DNA of 64,000 nt from the NCBI RefSeq assembly GCF_000242455.2, contig NC_019892.1, positions 5,652,744-5,716,743 of the forward strand, given 5' to 3'. This document shows positions 1 through 9,179 of this stretch, piece after piece. The stretch is from Singulisphaera acidiphila DSM 18658. Its GTDB lineage: Bacteria; Planctomycetota; Planctomycetia; Isosphaerales; Isosphaeraceae. Position numbers and translations under genes: made by a program. Below the pieces are notes generated by a model that was not told the DNA's origin, made no database searches, and was given only the letters and a program-made list of their open reading frames with translations. How positions within the stretch are numbered: position 1 is the first letter of the stretch; every line of letters starts with the position of its first letter.

Positions 1-2
1 TC

Positions 3-416
3 GCCTACCTCGACCTCGTCGGCAGCGGAATCGAGACCCTGGCCCACCTCCGCCAGAACGGCCGGCTCACCCTGATGTTCTGCGCCCTCGAGGGACGCCC
101 CTTGATTCTGCGGCTGTATGGCAAGGGCAGGGCGGTCGAGCCGGGTGAACCGGGCTGGGACGACCTGGTGGCGAATTTCCCCCCTCACCCCGCGACTCGC
201 TCGGTGGTTGTCATGGACATCGAGCGGATCGCGGACTCATGCGGTTGGGGCGTCCCGCGTTACGAGTACAAAGGAGAGCGCGACCAGTTGGCCGCCTACG
301 CCGAATCCAAAGGGAAAGCAGGCCTCGAACGCTACAAAGCCGAGAAGAATCGGACCAGCATCGACGGGTTGGATGGGCTCCGGCGGCTTCAAGGATCGGA
401 GTCGTTGATCGATTGA
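3..416 (+). CDS. Pyridoxamine 5'-phosphate oxidase-like flavin-binding protein (5' partial)
   Basis: The reading frame is open from the left edge of the window, so only the C-terminal part (about 137 residues) is present. The segment reads AYLDLVGSGIETLAHLR, then a run ending LTLMFC and LEGRPLILRLYGKGRAV. This is the split-barrel pattern of the pyridoxamine 5'-phosphate oxidase-like family, which binds FMN or F420 and covers many small oxidoreductases. The last third is charged and helical (GERDQLAAYAESKGKAG), as in the bacterial subfamily that ends with a YxxKN-type tail. The true substrate cannot be told from sequence. The start lies outside the window. Confidence 0.75.
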   Translation, partial: AYLDLVGSGIETLAHLRQNGRLTLMFCALEGRPLILRLYGKGRAVEPGEPGWDDLVANFPPHPATRSVVVMDIERIADSCGWGVPRYEYKGERDQLAAYAESKGKAGLERYKAEKNRTSIDGLDGLRRLQGSESLID

Positions 417-600
417 TTCGCAGAATCAGAATGCATGTCATTTGCAGCCTCGAAGAGGCGACCGCCAGAGCCGACCCTGGGTATTTGGCGGTCACCCTTT
501 TGGTATTGGAGTTGTATTGTTTTTTTGTTTGCTGTTTTGAATAACTGTGTGCTTGTATTTGCTGCTCTTTTGTTTTTCGCCAACGGAGGAGTCCACCGTC

Positions 601-990
601 TTGTCTCAGATCAAAATCTACGGAATCAAGGAAGCCTTGAACCCTGTGAAGGCACGGTTGTCGGATGTGATCCACTCCTGTGTTGTCGAGGCGCTCCACT
701 TTCCCGTCGACAAGAGGGCTCATCGTTTCTTCCCGATGGAAGCCGAAGACTTTTATGCGCCTGCCGGTCGCACGAACCGCTACACGATCATTGAGATCAG
801 CATGTTCGAGGGGCGATCGGTGGAGACCAAGACCCACCTGATCCGCCTGCTGTTCGAGCGGATCGCGCAAGAGATCGGGATCAGCCCGCAAGACGTTGAA
901 GTGACGATCACGGAAACGCCCCGGCACAACTGGGGCTTTCGCGGGCTCCCGGGTCATGAGATCGAATTGAACTACCAGGTGGAGGTGTAA
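601..990 (+). CDS. Tautomerase family protein (Tautomerase_2 type)
   Basis: A 129-residue protein beginning MSQIKIYGIKEALNPVKARL if the TTG at 601 is used. GGAGGA at 585-590 lies 10 bases upstream and decides this start over the longer frame opening at 547. The body (KRAHRFFPMEAEDFYAPAGR, ISMFEGRS, TITETPRHNWGFRGLPG) matches the 4-oxalocrotonate tautomerase superfamily, Tautomerase_2 branch. These enzymes usually use an N-terminal proline exposed after Met removal as catalytic base. Here position 2 is Ser, so either the start is misjudged or the classical base is absent. The substrate is unknown. The next gene starts about 195 bases downstream. Confidence 0.85.
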   Translation: MSQIKIYGIKEALNPVKARLSDVIHSCVVEALHFPVDKRAHRFFPMEAEDFYAPAGRTNRYTIIEISMFEGRSVETKTHLIRLLFERIAQEIGISPQDVEVTITETPRHNWGFRGLPGHEIELNYQVEV

Positions 991-1184
991 GGTCTCCAAG
1001 ATCAAGGCCAAGTGGGCTTGCTCGCCTCTTGGGTTCGGAAGCGAAGGCCAAAGGGGGGACTTGGGTCGACCGCTCGTTCACGAACGAGAATTGTGCGGCT
1101 AGAATGAGCGGTGCCGAAGCTTGGCGAGGTCTGAGGCGGACCCAAGGGTCCTGGCCCTCACTCGCATCCCCTTGTGGAGGTTTG

Positions 1185-2444
1185 ATGATCGCCGCACCGA
1201 TCCCCCTGGACGATGCCGAACGCCTGGAGGCGCTCCGCTCTCTCGACCTCCTCGACACGGCTCCCGAAGAGCGATTCGACCGGATTACCCGCGTCTTGAG
1301 CCTCGTCATGGACGTTCCCATGGCGTACATCTCTCTGGTGGACTCCGACCGCCAGTGGTTCAAGTCATCGTGCGGATTGAGCAGGTCCGAGACGGCCCGT
1401 GACGTCTCGTTTTGCGGGCATGCCATTCTCTCGGACGAGCCGTTGGTGGTTCCGGACGCCGCCGAGGATGACCGGTTCTGCGATAACCCGCTCGTGATGG
1501 GCGACCCCTTCGTCCGGTTCTACGCGGGGTATCCGATCGCCGGGCCGGGAGGCCAGAAGGTCGGCACCCTCTGCATCGCCGACCATCGACCGAGGGACCT
1601 CGAGCCCGCGCAGCTCGAGATCTTCGGGGAGATGGCTCGACTCGTCGAACGCGAGCTTGGACTGACGGAGGTGGCTCACCTTCAACAAGAGCTGATCGCC
1701 AGCCAGCACTATCTGATGCGCGAGCTCTCCCAGGCGGCTGAGTATGTTCAAACGCTCTTGCCCGAACCGCTCGATGGGCAGATCCGGATCCGCTGGACGT
1801 TCCACCCCTCGTCGCAACTGGGCGGGGACTTCTTCGGCTACGACTGGATCGACCCCGACCACTTCGTGCTCTACCTGCTCGACGTCTCCGGTCATGGCGT
1901 CGGGGCCGCCTTGCTGTCGATCTCGGTGGCCAATGCCCTGCGCGGTCGGTCGTTGCCCAACACCGACTTCCGCGACCCGGCGATGGTGTTGGCTCGTCTC
2001 AACGACGCGTTCCCGATGGAGCGGCATGGCGAAAAATACTTCACGATCTGGTACGGGGTCTATGACCGCAAGAATCAGCGGTTGACCTATGCCAACGGTG
2101 GCCATCCCCCGCCGCTCTTGCTGTCGGGGCCGTCGGCCGACCGGACCTCACCCGTCGCGCTGAGCGTGGGGAATTTCGCCGTCGGGATCATTCCAGGGGT
2201 GGAATTTCACGCCGGTGTCGTGGCCTTGGATCGGTTCAGCAAGCTCTTCATTTTCAGCGACGGCGCTTACGAGATCAAGAAACCGGGCAGGTCGATGATG
2301 AGGCTGGAAGAGCTGATGGATTACCTTGCCTCAGTCCCCGGCCCAGGCGGTCCCGACGAGGTCTTGCGGTTTGCCCAGAAATACGGGGAATCCGATTCCC
2401 TCGCTGATGACTTCTCCTTGATCGAGGTGGATATCAGGGCGTGA
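1185..2444 (+). CDS. GAF domain plus SpoIIE-type PP2C serine phosphatase
   Basis: A 419-residue cytoplasmic signalling protein. Residues about 25-160 form a GAF domain (SLVDSDRQWFKSSCG, FCGHAILSDEPLVVPDA, YAGYPI, KVGTLCIADHRPR), of the type often found before phosphatases or diguanylate cyclases. A short helical linker follows at 160-190. The rest is a PP2C/SpoIIE catalytic domain with metal-binding GGDFF (about 213-217), DVSGHG (233-238), YANGGHPPPLLL and FSDGAYE. Proteins of this kind dephosphorylate serine or threonine on partner-switching regulators such as anti-anti-sigma factors. No such partner lies next door. The start is the ATG after GGAGG at 1176-1180; the frame is open further upstream but without a better ribosome site. 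Confidence 0.9.
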   Translation: MIAAPIPLDDAERLEALRSLDLLDTAPEERFDRITRVLSLVMDVPMAYISLVDSDRQWFKSSCGLSRSETARDVSFCGHAILSDEPLVVPDAAEDDRFCDNPLVMGDPFVRFYAGYPIAGPGGQKVGTLCIADHRPRDLEPAQLEIFGEMARLVERELGLTEVAHLQQELIASQHYLMRELSQAAEYVQTLLPEPLDGQIRIRWTFHPSSQLGGDFFGYDWIDPDHFVLYLLDVSGHGVGAALLSISVANALRGRSLPNTDFRDPAMVLARLNDAFPMERHGEKYFTIWYGVYDRKNQRLTYANGGHPPPLLLSGPSADRTSPVALSVGNFAVGIIPGVEFHAGVVALDRFSKLFIFSDGAYEIKKPGRSMMRLEELMDYLASVPGPGGPDEVLRFAQKYGESDSLADDFSLIEVDIRA

Positions 2445-2460
2445 GCAAACAAGGTCTCTC

Positions 2461-3498
2461 TTAGAACGGCAAGAGACGTCGGAACCCGTGCCCCAAGATG
2501 ATGGGATAGAGAGCGAGGTTGCGTACCAGCGCTGCGGTCACGGAATAGCTGGGCGAGCGACTCGATTGGCCGCTCCGCGCTTGCTCCAGATTCGCGGCCA
2601 GCGAGCGGAGATGCGACGGGCCGAAGGGACCGTCGTGGATCCGGTTGATGAGGTCCTTGGGCAGGTGCGATTCGCCGTGGAGCGCGCCGAGCCAGGCACC
2701 CAGGATCGCTCCGATGGAGTCGGTGTCTCCTCCTACAGCAATCGCTTCGCTGAGCGTGGAGAGGGGATCGTGGTCCTGACGCACGAAGCAGAAGGTGGCG
2801 AAGGCCAACGTGTGAACCACGTAGCCCGAGGTCCCGCACAACCGGGCCGCCGCGTCAGGGCTGACGCCGTCCAGAGCCAGTTCCCGCGCTCGATCAATGG
2901 CCTGGCCGAGCTCGGGATGCGTCACGACCTGGCGGGCCTCTTGCTGGCAGCTTGCGGCGGCCGTCCCCGGATTGCTCCGGGTGCAGGCGGCGGCCAGTTC
3001 GGCGACATAAAGCGCCCCTTCGATCGCCCTTTGATCCCGGTGGGTGACTTGAGCGAGTGCCCGCGCAAACGCGCGACGAGGCTCGGCCCGGTCGTGGAAG
3101 AAGGCCCCGACGATCGCGCTCCTCATCGCGGCCCCGTTCCCGGCCGACATCACTCCCGTCGGACGGATTCCGAACCCGATCCGAACGCAGGCGCGGACGG
3201 TCGCCAGGCCGACGCCCCAGGGGAGCCGGCAGAACCAGCCCAGAAGCGAGCGTCGGAAGGCCCCCACGCACCGCTCCAGATCCTCGGGGTGACGAATGAG
3301 ACTCTGAGCCACCAGGGCCGACTGCTCCGTGTCGTCCGAGACGAATCCGGTGCGACCCAGCAGGCGAAATCGATCCAGCCGCCCGAATCGCCTGGCGATC
3401 GCCCCCGCTGACATGCCCTCGGCCGGCAAGCCCAACGCATCACCAAGGGCCGTGCCCAGGAGCGTCCCCGCCAACCGATCGGCGATGTTCTGCGTCAT
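2461..3498 (-). CDS. ADP-ribosylglycohydrolase family protein (DraG-like), copy 1
   Basis: A 345-residue protein starting MTQNIADRLAGTLLGTALGD, the typical opening of ADP-ribosylglycohydrolases. These remove ADP-ribose from arginine or other acceptors using two Mg or Mn ions. Metal-binding motifs are visible: SDDTEQ near the N-terminus and AVGGDTDSIGAILGAWLGA near residue 280. SAGNGAAMRSAIVGAFF matches the GNGAAMR motif. The frame extends 83 codons further upstream, but that part is low-complexity and unlike the family, so the ATG at 3498 is preferred. The gene converges with the GAF-phosphatase gene, leaving only 16 bases between them. A second homologue lies at 33528. The target protein is unknown. 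Confidence 0.88.
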   Translation of the reverse strand: MTQNIADRLAGTLLGTALGDALGLPAEGMSAGAIARRFGRLDRFRLLGRTGFVSDDTEQSALVAQSLIRHPEDLERCVGAFRRSLLGWFCRLPWGVGLATVRACVRIGFGIRPTGVMSAGNGAAMRSAIVGAFFHDRAEPRRAFARALAQVTHRDQRAIEGALYVAELAAACTRSNPGTAAASCQQEARQVVTHPELGQAIDRARELALDGVSPDAAARLCGTSGYVVHTLAFATFCFVRQDHDPLSTLSEAIAVGGDTDSIGAILGAWLGALHGESHLPKDLINRIHDGPFGPSHLRSLAANLEQARSGQSSRSPSYSVTAALVRNLALYPIILGHGFRRLLPF

Positions 3499-3774
3499 TT
3501 GTTCCCCAATCAGGAACAGGCTGCGGCTTGATGGGGTTGAGCGCTGGCCGCACCGAACGGTCGCAATCGCTTCTGCAATCCCTATCCTGCGACAAATGCC
3601 GGAGGATGGCAAGAGAAGGGGCGTAGAAGCGTCCGGTCGGCCGATTGTCCAGACGACGACTCGAGAACGGTCCCTTGTCAGGTTGGGTCGCCCTCCATTA
3701 GCCTTCCAGGAGATGTTTTCGCGCTGGCCGTTGGCCTTTCGACCCACTTCTTATTTTTGGAAAGATTCGCCCTG

Positions 3775-4443
3775 ATGAGTCTCGAGAAACGACCGCGTGC
3801 CCTTCTCCTGGACCTGGACGGCACGATCGCTGACACCTTGCCGCATATCTTCAATGCCTATCGCCATGCGGTCGCCCCTTGGGTCACGAAGCCGCCGACT
3901 GACGCCGAGGTTGAGGCGACGTTCGGACCCGCCGAGCGCGACTGCATCGGCGTGATGGTGCCTGCCGCCAACCTTGACGAGGCTGAGGAGCGGTTCCACT
4001 CGTATTACGAGGAGGAACTCGGCCGGAACGTCCAGCTTGTCCAGGGGATTGCCGAGGTTATCGATCACGCCCGTGCGCTGGGCTGGAGAGTCGGAGTTTT
4101 CACGGGTAAAGGGAGACGGTCCGCCCGGTTCACTCTGGTCGAACTGGGCCTCTGGGATCGCGTCGAGCACCTGGTTTCCAGCGACGATGTGACTCGGCCG
4201 AAGCCCGATTCGGAAGGGGTGTTCCAGGCTTCGGAAAAGCTTGCCGTTCCGGTTGCTCGGATTCTGATGGCGGGGGATTCCCTCGCGGACATCCAGGCGG
4301 GCGGAGGTGCCGGAGCGCAGACCGCGGCCGTCCTCTGGGCGGCGTTCCGGCCCGAGCGACTGCGCGACGCCGGTGCCGACTTTGTTTGCGAGCGAGTGGC
4401 CGACCTTTATAACGCGATTGATCACTTGAATGCCGGCGAATAA
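3775..4443 (+). CDS. HAD family hydrolase (phosphoglycolate phosphatase-like)
   Basis: A 222-residue cytoplasmic HAD-superfamily phosphatase. Motif I is DLDGTIADTLP with both nucleophile and acid Asp. Motif II is VGVFTGKG, motif III is the Lys of TRPKPDSEG, and motif IV is GDSLADIQAGGGAGA. The alpha-helical cap between motifs I and II (HIFNAYRHAV to VIDHARAL) places it with the phosphoglycolate phosphatase/beta-phosphoglucomutase subfamily. The substrate cannot be assigned. ATG 3775 is preferred because GGAAAG lies about 10 bases upstream; a TTG at 3757 is in frame. The ADP-ribosylglycohydrolase gene is divergent, with about 275 bases between the two starts. Confidence 0.85.
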   Translation: MSLEKRPRALLLDLDGTIADTLPHIFNAYRHAVAPWVTKPPTDAEVEATFGPAERDCIGVMVPAANLDEAEERFHSYYEEELGRNVQLVQGIAEVIDHARALGWRVGVFTGKGRRSARFTLVELGLWDRVEHLVSSDDVTRPKPDSEGVFQASEKLAVPVARILMAGDSLADIQAGGGAGAQTAAVLWAAFRPERLRDAGADFVCERVADLYNAIDHLNAGE

Positions 4444-4614
4444 GAGAATCGACCTCCCGCCCGCGGTCTCGTAGCACTCGCGCAGAGATCAATGTTCATG
4501 ACTGTGCCGAAGGCCGTGAACGGGACCGCGCCCGCAGAACGCCGAATGGCTGGCTACCATTGACCGAACCCCCGAGAAGGTGAAGCCTTGGCGTGTCATC
4601 GGATGAGCTCCCGT

Positions 4615-5679
4615 TCAAGGATGAATCTGCTCGATCGGGATAGCATTTCGGCGTCCCCAACGCCGTTGCTTGAGCGTAAGCCGGAGTCTGCGGCCGCCTT
4701 GAGGATACGAGAAGACCGGTGGCGTGGGAGCACAAACGGCGGGTGAGAGAGGCGCCGGTGGGCGAGGAGTGACTCTCACTACGTCGATGACGGAGGTGAC
4801 GCTTGGGGGCTGAATGTTCGATCTGATTTGCGCGTTCTCGGGCGTGCAACGACCGTACCCGTCGTCGAACCAGTCACGTACCAGAGCCACGACTCCCGGC
4901 TTGCCGGCGCCGATATAGAGATCACGACGGCGGCGGTACTCGGCCAGAATCGGTTCCGCTTGTGTCATGATCGCTCGGTCTTCGTCGTTCGGTTGATGGC
5001 CTTTGGGGACAGCCCAGACGAATTTGTGCGATTCGGACGCCACGGTGGGCACCGTGAGGAAATCGCGGGGGACGAGCTTCTTGTCCGTGGACTTTGAACC
5101 GTCCAGGTCGGCGTCGACGAAGAAATCGACGGCATGATCCGGGTAGCCGAAGAGATAGCCTGAAGCACGCAGGCGGTCGGCCGTCGGGGCGTGCTCCATC
5201 TTCTCCACGACTTCGATCGGGTGCGATTCCGGCGAGATCCCAAACGTCGAGAAGAAGGCGAGGTGAGCGGTGATCGTGCGCCGGAGGGCCGGGCGGTATG
5301 CGACCCAGGCATGAGCATGTCGTTTTCCATCGTGGACAGCGGCGAAAACAAGGACTCCTGCCTGGAACGCGTCGCCGCACCGAAGCACGGGGACGATCTT
5401 CCGCATCTCGTCGAGCCGCGACAGGTCAGGCGAATCCACCGAGAAGCGGGTCCACCAGAAGGAGCTGCTGACAGGTTTGATTCCTCCGACAATGGTGTAG
5501 AGGGCCTCGCTGTCAAGCATCTTCAGGAGCAGTTCCTCGAACTGTGGGCGGAGCTTCGGGTCGAGTTGCTCGACCGGGAAGCACTCGTTGCGGGGGACAC
5601 CGTCCGCACGGAGCTTGGCACCGGGGACCGACCAGAGAACAAGTCCAAGGAAAAGGAAGCGGGGGGCCAAGCGAGTCAC
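4615..5679 (-). CDS. Secreted protein of unknown function
   Basis: A 354-residue protein I do not recognise. It starts with GTG (AGAGGAA 5-8 bases upstream) and has a signal peptide (MTRLAPRFLFLGLVLWSVPGAKLRADG), so it is probably exported. The middle holds a plausible globular domain (DGKRHAHAWVAYRPALRRTI, GYLFGYPDHAVDFFVDADLDG) with a possible acidic cluster, DADLDGSKSTD. The last 60 residues are proline-rich and basic and look disordered. There is one gap of about 170 bases to the upstream HAD gene on the other strand and about 95 bases to the DUF1559 gene. Both genes are read on the minus strand, so they could be co-transcribed. No function is proposed. Confidence 0.75.
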   Translation of the reverse strand: MTRLAPRFLFLGLVLWSVPGAKLRADGVPRNECFPVEQLDPKLRPQFEELLLKMLDSEALYTIVGGIKPVSSSFWWTRFSVDSPDLSRLDEMRKIVPVLRCGDAFQAGVLVFAAVHDGKRHAHAWVAYRPALRRTITAHLAFFSTFGISPESHPIEVVEKMEHAPTADRLRASGYLFGYPDHAVDFFVDADLDGSKSTDKKLVPRDFLTVPTVASESHKFVWAVPKGHQPNDEDRAIMTQAEPILAEYRRRRDLYIGAGKPGVVALVRDWFDDGYGRCTPENAQIRSNIQPPSVTSVIDVVRVTPRPPAPLSPAVCAPTPPVFSYPQGGRRLRLTLKQRRWGRRNAIPIEQIHP

Positions 5680-5775
5680 GTTATTTCCTCTGCAATGGAT
5701 GTCTGAATAAGTGCGTGCGATTTTGATCGAGGTTCGCTGGTTGAAGCAAACCGCTTCCGCGTGTTTCGTCCCAGG

Positions 5776-6813
5776 TCAATAGCCGTCGGCCCCGACCACT
5801 TCGCCCCCCGCCCGCGTTCCCAGGGCCCGGTAGTTGCGCACGTCGATCGAGCTCTTGAGGAACCGGACGGACCCGTCTCCGAGCAGGAAATTGGCACCGC
5901 CGGGATGCATGCTCCGAAACCCGAACTGTCCGAGAGTGAGGCTGCGGGGATCGTCGATCCAGGTCGTCGAATTGGTGCCGTTGGCCGGGTCCACGACCCA
6001 GGTCGGCCGGCCGATGTAGGGGGGGGCGTTGAGCTTGGGGACGACGTAGGCACCCCCAGAGATCCGGGTGTCGCTCCAACTCGCATAACGCGCTGGAGTC
6101 CCGAGGTCGTCGCCGCTCCACGAACCACCGACATTGGCGATGTTGAAGCGAGTGAGCGGCGACTCCTCACGAAACCGCGACGTTTCCCCCACCATGAGGG
6201 TGTTGCTCAGACCGTCGCTCACGTTGGCGATCCGGTAGAACGTATTTCGGCCGAACATTCCCTCGGAGAAGATCGCTCCGCAAAGTTCCGCGTTCCTGTC
6301 TGTCAGTCCGGTTCCATAATTGTTCGCGATACACTCCGTGAGGCCGATGACGCTGGCGTACGACGTCTGTGTGATCTTGAACGACGTCCGCGACGGCTCG
6401 GCTCGGGTGTCCGTCGGACACAGATAGGTTGCGACCGGGAACTCCCAGACCGACGTGTTTGGGGGGAAACCCGCGGGATAGCTGAAGTTGAGGGTGTTGT
6501 ACTTATTGCCCTGTTCGAGGTAAGGCATGATGTAGTTCGACCACGTATGCCCCCAGGCCGACGTGCAAGCCGGCATCGTGGATCGCGACTGGGCGACGTA
6601 AGCGGGGGGAAACACCCCCATCGCGCTCTCATAGTTGTGCAGTGCCAGGCCGATCTGCTTCAGGTTGTTCGTGCATGAGATGCGCCGCGCGGCCTCGCGT
6701 GCGGCCTGCACGGCGGGCAAGAGCAACGCGATGAGGACCGCGATGATCGCGATCACGACGAGTAGCTCGATCAAGGTAAACGCCCGTGGGGGGCGAGCAC
6801 ATCGGTTTGGCAT
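5776..6813 (-). CDS. DUF1559 domain-containing protein with prepilin-type leader
   Basis: A 345-residue pseudopilin-like protein of the large planctomycete DUF1559 family. The N-terminus is [20 protein letters not shown], followed by [20 protein letters not shown]. This is a type IV prepilin leader with cleavage expected before Phe and a Glu at mature position 5. The following [22 protein letters not shown] is the DUF1559 signature. The C-terminus carries the typical [20 protein letters not shown] segment. These proteins are thought to form surface or secretion-associated filaments, but their role is unproven. The ATG at 6813 has AAGGA 8 bases upstream; the frame is open 48 codons further without family similarity. 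Confidence 0.93.
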   Translation of the reverse strand: MPNRCARPPRAFTLIELLVVIAIIAVLIALLLPAVQAAREAARRISCTNNLKQIGLALHNYESAMGVFPPAYVAQSRSTMPACTSAWGHTWSNYIMPYLEQGNKYNTLNFSYPAGFPPNTSVWEFPVATYLCPTDTRAEPSRTSFKITQTSYASVIGLTECIANNYGTGLTDRNAELCGAIFSEGMFGRNTFYRIANVSDGLSNTLMVGETSRFREESPLTRFNIANVGGSWSGDDLGTPARYASWSDTRISGGAYVVPKLNAPPYIGRPTWVVDPANGTNSTTWIDDPRSLTLGQFGFRSMHPGGANFLLGDGSVRFLKSSIDVRNYRALGTRAGGEVVGADGY

Positions 6814-7576
6814 CGGTCGTCCTTCGGGTCTCTCGAGGGGGGGAAACGACGGTCGATCTCGTTCCTGATCAGTCTGTTTCGCCGGCGGGCGACGTCGTTG
6901 AGGTCGCGTCGAGCACTCAGGCGTCGAGGCCGGTATGAGCAGCTCTGAACCGGCCACAAGCAGGCGGGTGGGATACTGCTACCAATGTGCAAACTCATGG
7001 GGCGACGCGTGGCTGGGTCGCAAGGCAAGAGTTTGGATTGCGTTAGGCTCGCGCATGCCTTGGTTACAGTGGATTTCTTGCGAGTCGCGCACGGAAATCA
7101 TGGGGCAGGGGTAGGTTCTCTCAAGCCTGGCCACCCACCGATGATCCGCTTGCTTGTGTGCCATACGAACGAAAACCGCTGTAGAAGGTCTGCTTCGGCC
7201 TTCGTCCTCTCATCCGGCAAAGCTTCGTATTAACGACGTGAGGCCGTCGCTTCGGAGTTTGCGAAGGTCGAGGGCAAACAAAAGGGAAATGACCGAAATG
7301 CCCGGCTTCCCCTCATTGGGCTCCCGAGCCTGGAATTCACCCTATTGAAGGCGGACCCAATGACCATGTGCCGCTCCCACAACTTGAGTTCCAATCCCAT
7401 TCGCCCATGACCGGGCGCGGCATCCGGTTTCGTTGGTTGTGGCTGGTCTCTGGTCCGAAGCTTCGGAAAAAGAATCGGTCGAATTGAAATGCGTTGATGG
7501 CGGTAGTCGTGAGTCTCCGTTAGGCTACCAGAGTTCACGTCCCATCAATGGCAGGACAATGCCTGGAGAACGACCG
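6814..7576. other. Intergenic region, about 760 bases, no supported gene
   Basis: This stretch separates two divergent genes, the DUF1559 gene and the exported CYTH-like gene, so it should hold both promoters. Several short open frames exist on both strands, but none has a convincing ribosome site, family motif or signal peptide. I see no strong hairpin, tandem repeat or RNA-gene pattern in it. Confidence 0.5.
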
Positions 7577-8428
7577 ATGGATTGCAAACGTGCCAGGTCC
7601 ATGCTCCCTCGCCTCTTCGTCTTCGCCTTGTGCTTGCTCTCACCCTCCGCGCAGGCCCAAGAGCCGGTCACGCCCGATTTCGAGGTCAAGTTCCCGCTCA
7701 ATCCGGCAATGGTCCTTGGGGCAGGGCAAGAACCCACCCCTTCGGCTAGGGAGGCTTTCGGGTTGAATGGCTCGGTGACCAAACTTCGGATGCTCTTCCT
7801 GGATAGCAAAAACCTCAGTCTCCACAACGCGGGTTGGGACGTCCGAGTTCGAAAGATCGAAGGGATGCAAGACGTCGAATTCACTTACAAGCGACGCTAT
7901 CCGTTTGGCGAATCCTCACTCGCGACGATTCTGGCCCAGGCGGCACGCGGCGGATTCGACGCCCGCGAGAAGAAATACAAGGCCCAGGTGGAGTGGGGTT
8001 TAAACAAAAGGACACTGAGCCTCGCGAGGAAGAAGCTGGTCAAGGTCGGGGGACTCGACGCGATGGAGTTACCCGGCCCCAAGAAGGTGAGGGAACTCAG
8101 CGCGGACAAGATTCCCGACAAGCTGAACCATTTGGAGGCGGCCGGCTGGGCTCGGAAGATCCTCGAAGACGCCAAAGTGTATGGACCCGTCCGAGGGCGA
8201 CGCTGGGCGGGCGAACTCGACGGGCTCGCCCTCGACTTCGAAGTCTGGGACATTCTCACGGAGGATGGGCAAGACTACGAGCCCATCGTCGAACTCTCAT
8301 TCAAGGCGGGTGATGAGAACAAGGCGGCATCCAAGAAGCAGGACTTGATCGATGCGTTGTCCCATCATCAAGGATGGTTACTCAGGAACGATATCCTGAA
8401 AACCGAGTTGATCCTCAAACGCTACTGA
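7577..8428 (+). CDS. Exported protein with CYTH-like domain
   Basis: A 283-residue protein with a clear signal peptide (SMLPRLFVFALCLLSPSAQAQ), so probably exported. The mature part resembles the CYTH (triphosphate tunnel) fold. It has DFEVKFPL like the ExExK strand, then LRMLFLDSKNLSLHNAGWDV where CYTH proteins have YFDTpdl.L...g..LRIR, then RVRKIEG, EFTYKRRYPFGE and the acidic strand YEPIVELSFK. Cytoplasmic CYTH enzymes hydrolyse thiamine triphosphate or tripolyphosphate or make cAMP. An exported version is unusual and its substrate is unknown. The ATG at 7577 has GGAG 8 bases upstream; the frame extends upstream but lacks signal-peptide logic there. A hairpin lies 38 bases after the stop. 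Confidence 0.7.
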   Translation: MDCKRARSMLPRLFVFALCLLSPSAQAQEPVTPDFEVKFPLNPAMVLGAGQEPTPSAREAFGLNGSVTKLRMLFLDSKNLSLHNAGWDVRVRKIEGMQDVEFTYKRRYPFGESSLATILAQAARGGFDAREKKYKAQVEWGLNKRTLSLARKKLVKVGGLDAMELPGPKKVRELSADKIPDKLNHLEAAGWARKILEDAKVYGPVRGRRWAGELDGLALDFEVWDILTEDGQDYEPIVELSFKAGDENKAASKKQDLIDALSHHQGWLLRNDILKTELILKRY

Positions 8429-8465
8429 GGAAAGCCGGTCGACACGGAACCCATGGCGCTCTTCA

Positions 8466-8504
8466 TTGTCGGGTAGGCTTCCGCCTGTGAAGCCCACCCG
8501 ACAA
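8466..8504. terminator. Hairpin after the CYTH-like gene, possible terminator or intergenic repeat
   Basis: The arms at 8466-8480 (TTGTCGGGTAGGCTT) and 8490-8504 pair over 15 bases with one mismatch and a 9-base loop. It lies 38 bases after the stop codon and has no T-run. The GGGTGGGCTT..AAGCCCACCC type of stem is a common kind of scattered intergenic repeat in planctomycetes, so it may be a mobile palindrome acting as a terminator. Confidence 0.5.
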
Positions 8505-8741
8505 GGCTGTCGTACCACGCTTGGGGTGTCGACCTGTTCAGGGAACGGGAACTTCGGGGCCGGAGTTCGAGTCAAAGAGTTGTCAATGTCTTTGACGGGA
8601 GTGAGGGCAGCAACTTTCGGCTTGGCGGAAACTGATCGCTGACGTAAGATAAACGTCGATGCCAGATCCCCTTCGGAACGAGACGCCCCCGAGTCTCAAA
8701 CGGTCTTGACGACGAGTGATCCCCCGACCATCGCACTCAAT

Positions 8742-9179
8742 ATGCTCAACGGATTTCGGAACTACGTTCTGATCGCAGCATTTTTTGCGATCCTCGGCAT
8801 GTCCGAGGCGTGTTCTGCGTCGTCCCTGAGCCGCTTCAAGGCCCATTCTCACTCCCACTTCCATTTCCATTCACGCCGAATCGATCTCATGCATTCGCGG
8901 GCGGCCCATCAGACTCGGGTCGTGGCGCTTCGGGCGGATTCGCTGCTCTCGCCCACGCTGAATGATGAGGTCGAAGCCCCCGATGAGTCCGAGGACGACC
9001 AGGGAGATGAGCCAAAAGAGGCGCTTCCCCAGGGTGATCCTGTCTCTCCCGGCTTCGCGTTCGAATGTGTGGGCGACGCCATCTGGCCGGCCACTGCTCT
9101 TCGTCCGCTGGGCCGAGAAGGCGGCATTGCCGGAAGTGCTCGGCCTCGTTTCCTCAGCCTCTGCCGCTTGCTGATTTGA
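8742..9179 (+). CDS. Small exported His-rich protein upstream of the metal efflux operon
   Basis: A 145-residue protein starting MLNGFRNYVLIAAFFAILGM, a good signal peptide or membrane anchor ending near EACSASS. Then comes a histidine-rich stretch with alternating His (FKAHSHSHFHFHSRR), and an acidic region (DEVEAPDESEDDQGDEPKEA). His-rich exported proteins beside RND metal pumps are often metal-binding accessory proteins, so a role with the czc-like operon is a guess from context. It is not a recognised family. No clear ribosome site precedes the ATG, and other frames overlap it, so both the start and the reality of the gene are uncertain. Confidence 0.45.
   Translation: MLNGFRNYVLIAAFFAILGMSEACSASSLSRFKAHSHSHFHFHSRRIDLMHSRAAHQTRVVALRADSLLSPTLNDEVEAPDESEDDQGDEPKEALPQGDPVSPGFAFECVGDAIWPATALRPLGREGGIAGSARPRFLSLCRLLI

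Noticed and set aside
211-1011. A 266-codon open frame on the minus strand at the left edge
   Set aside because: It is antisense to the oxidase-like and tautomerase genes, both of which have recognisable family motifs.
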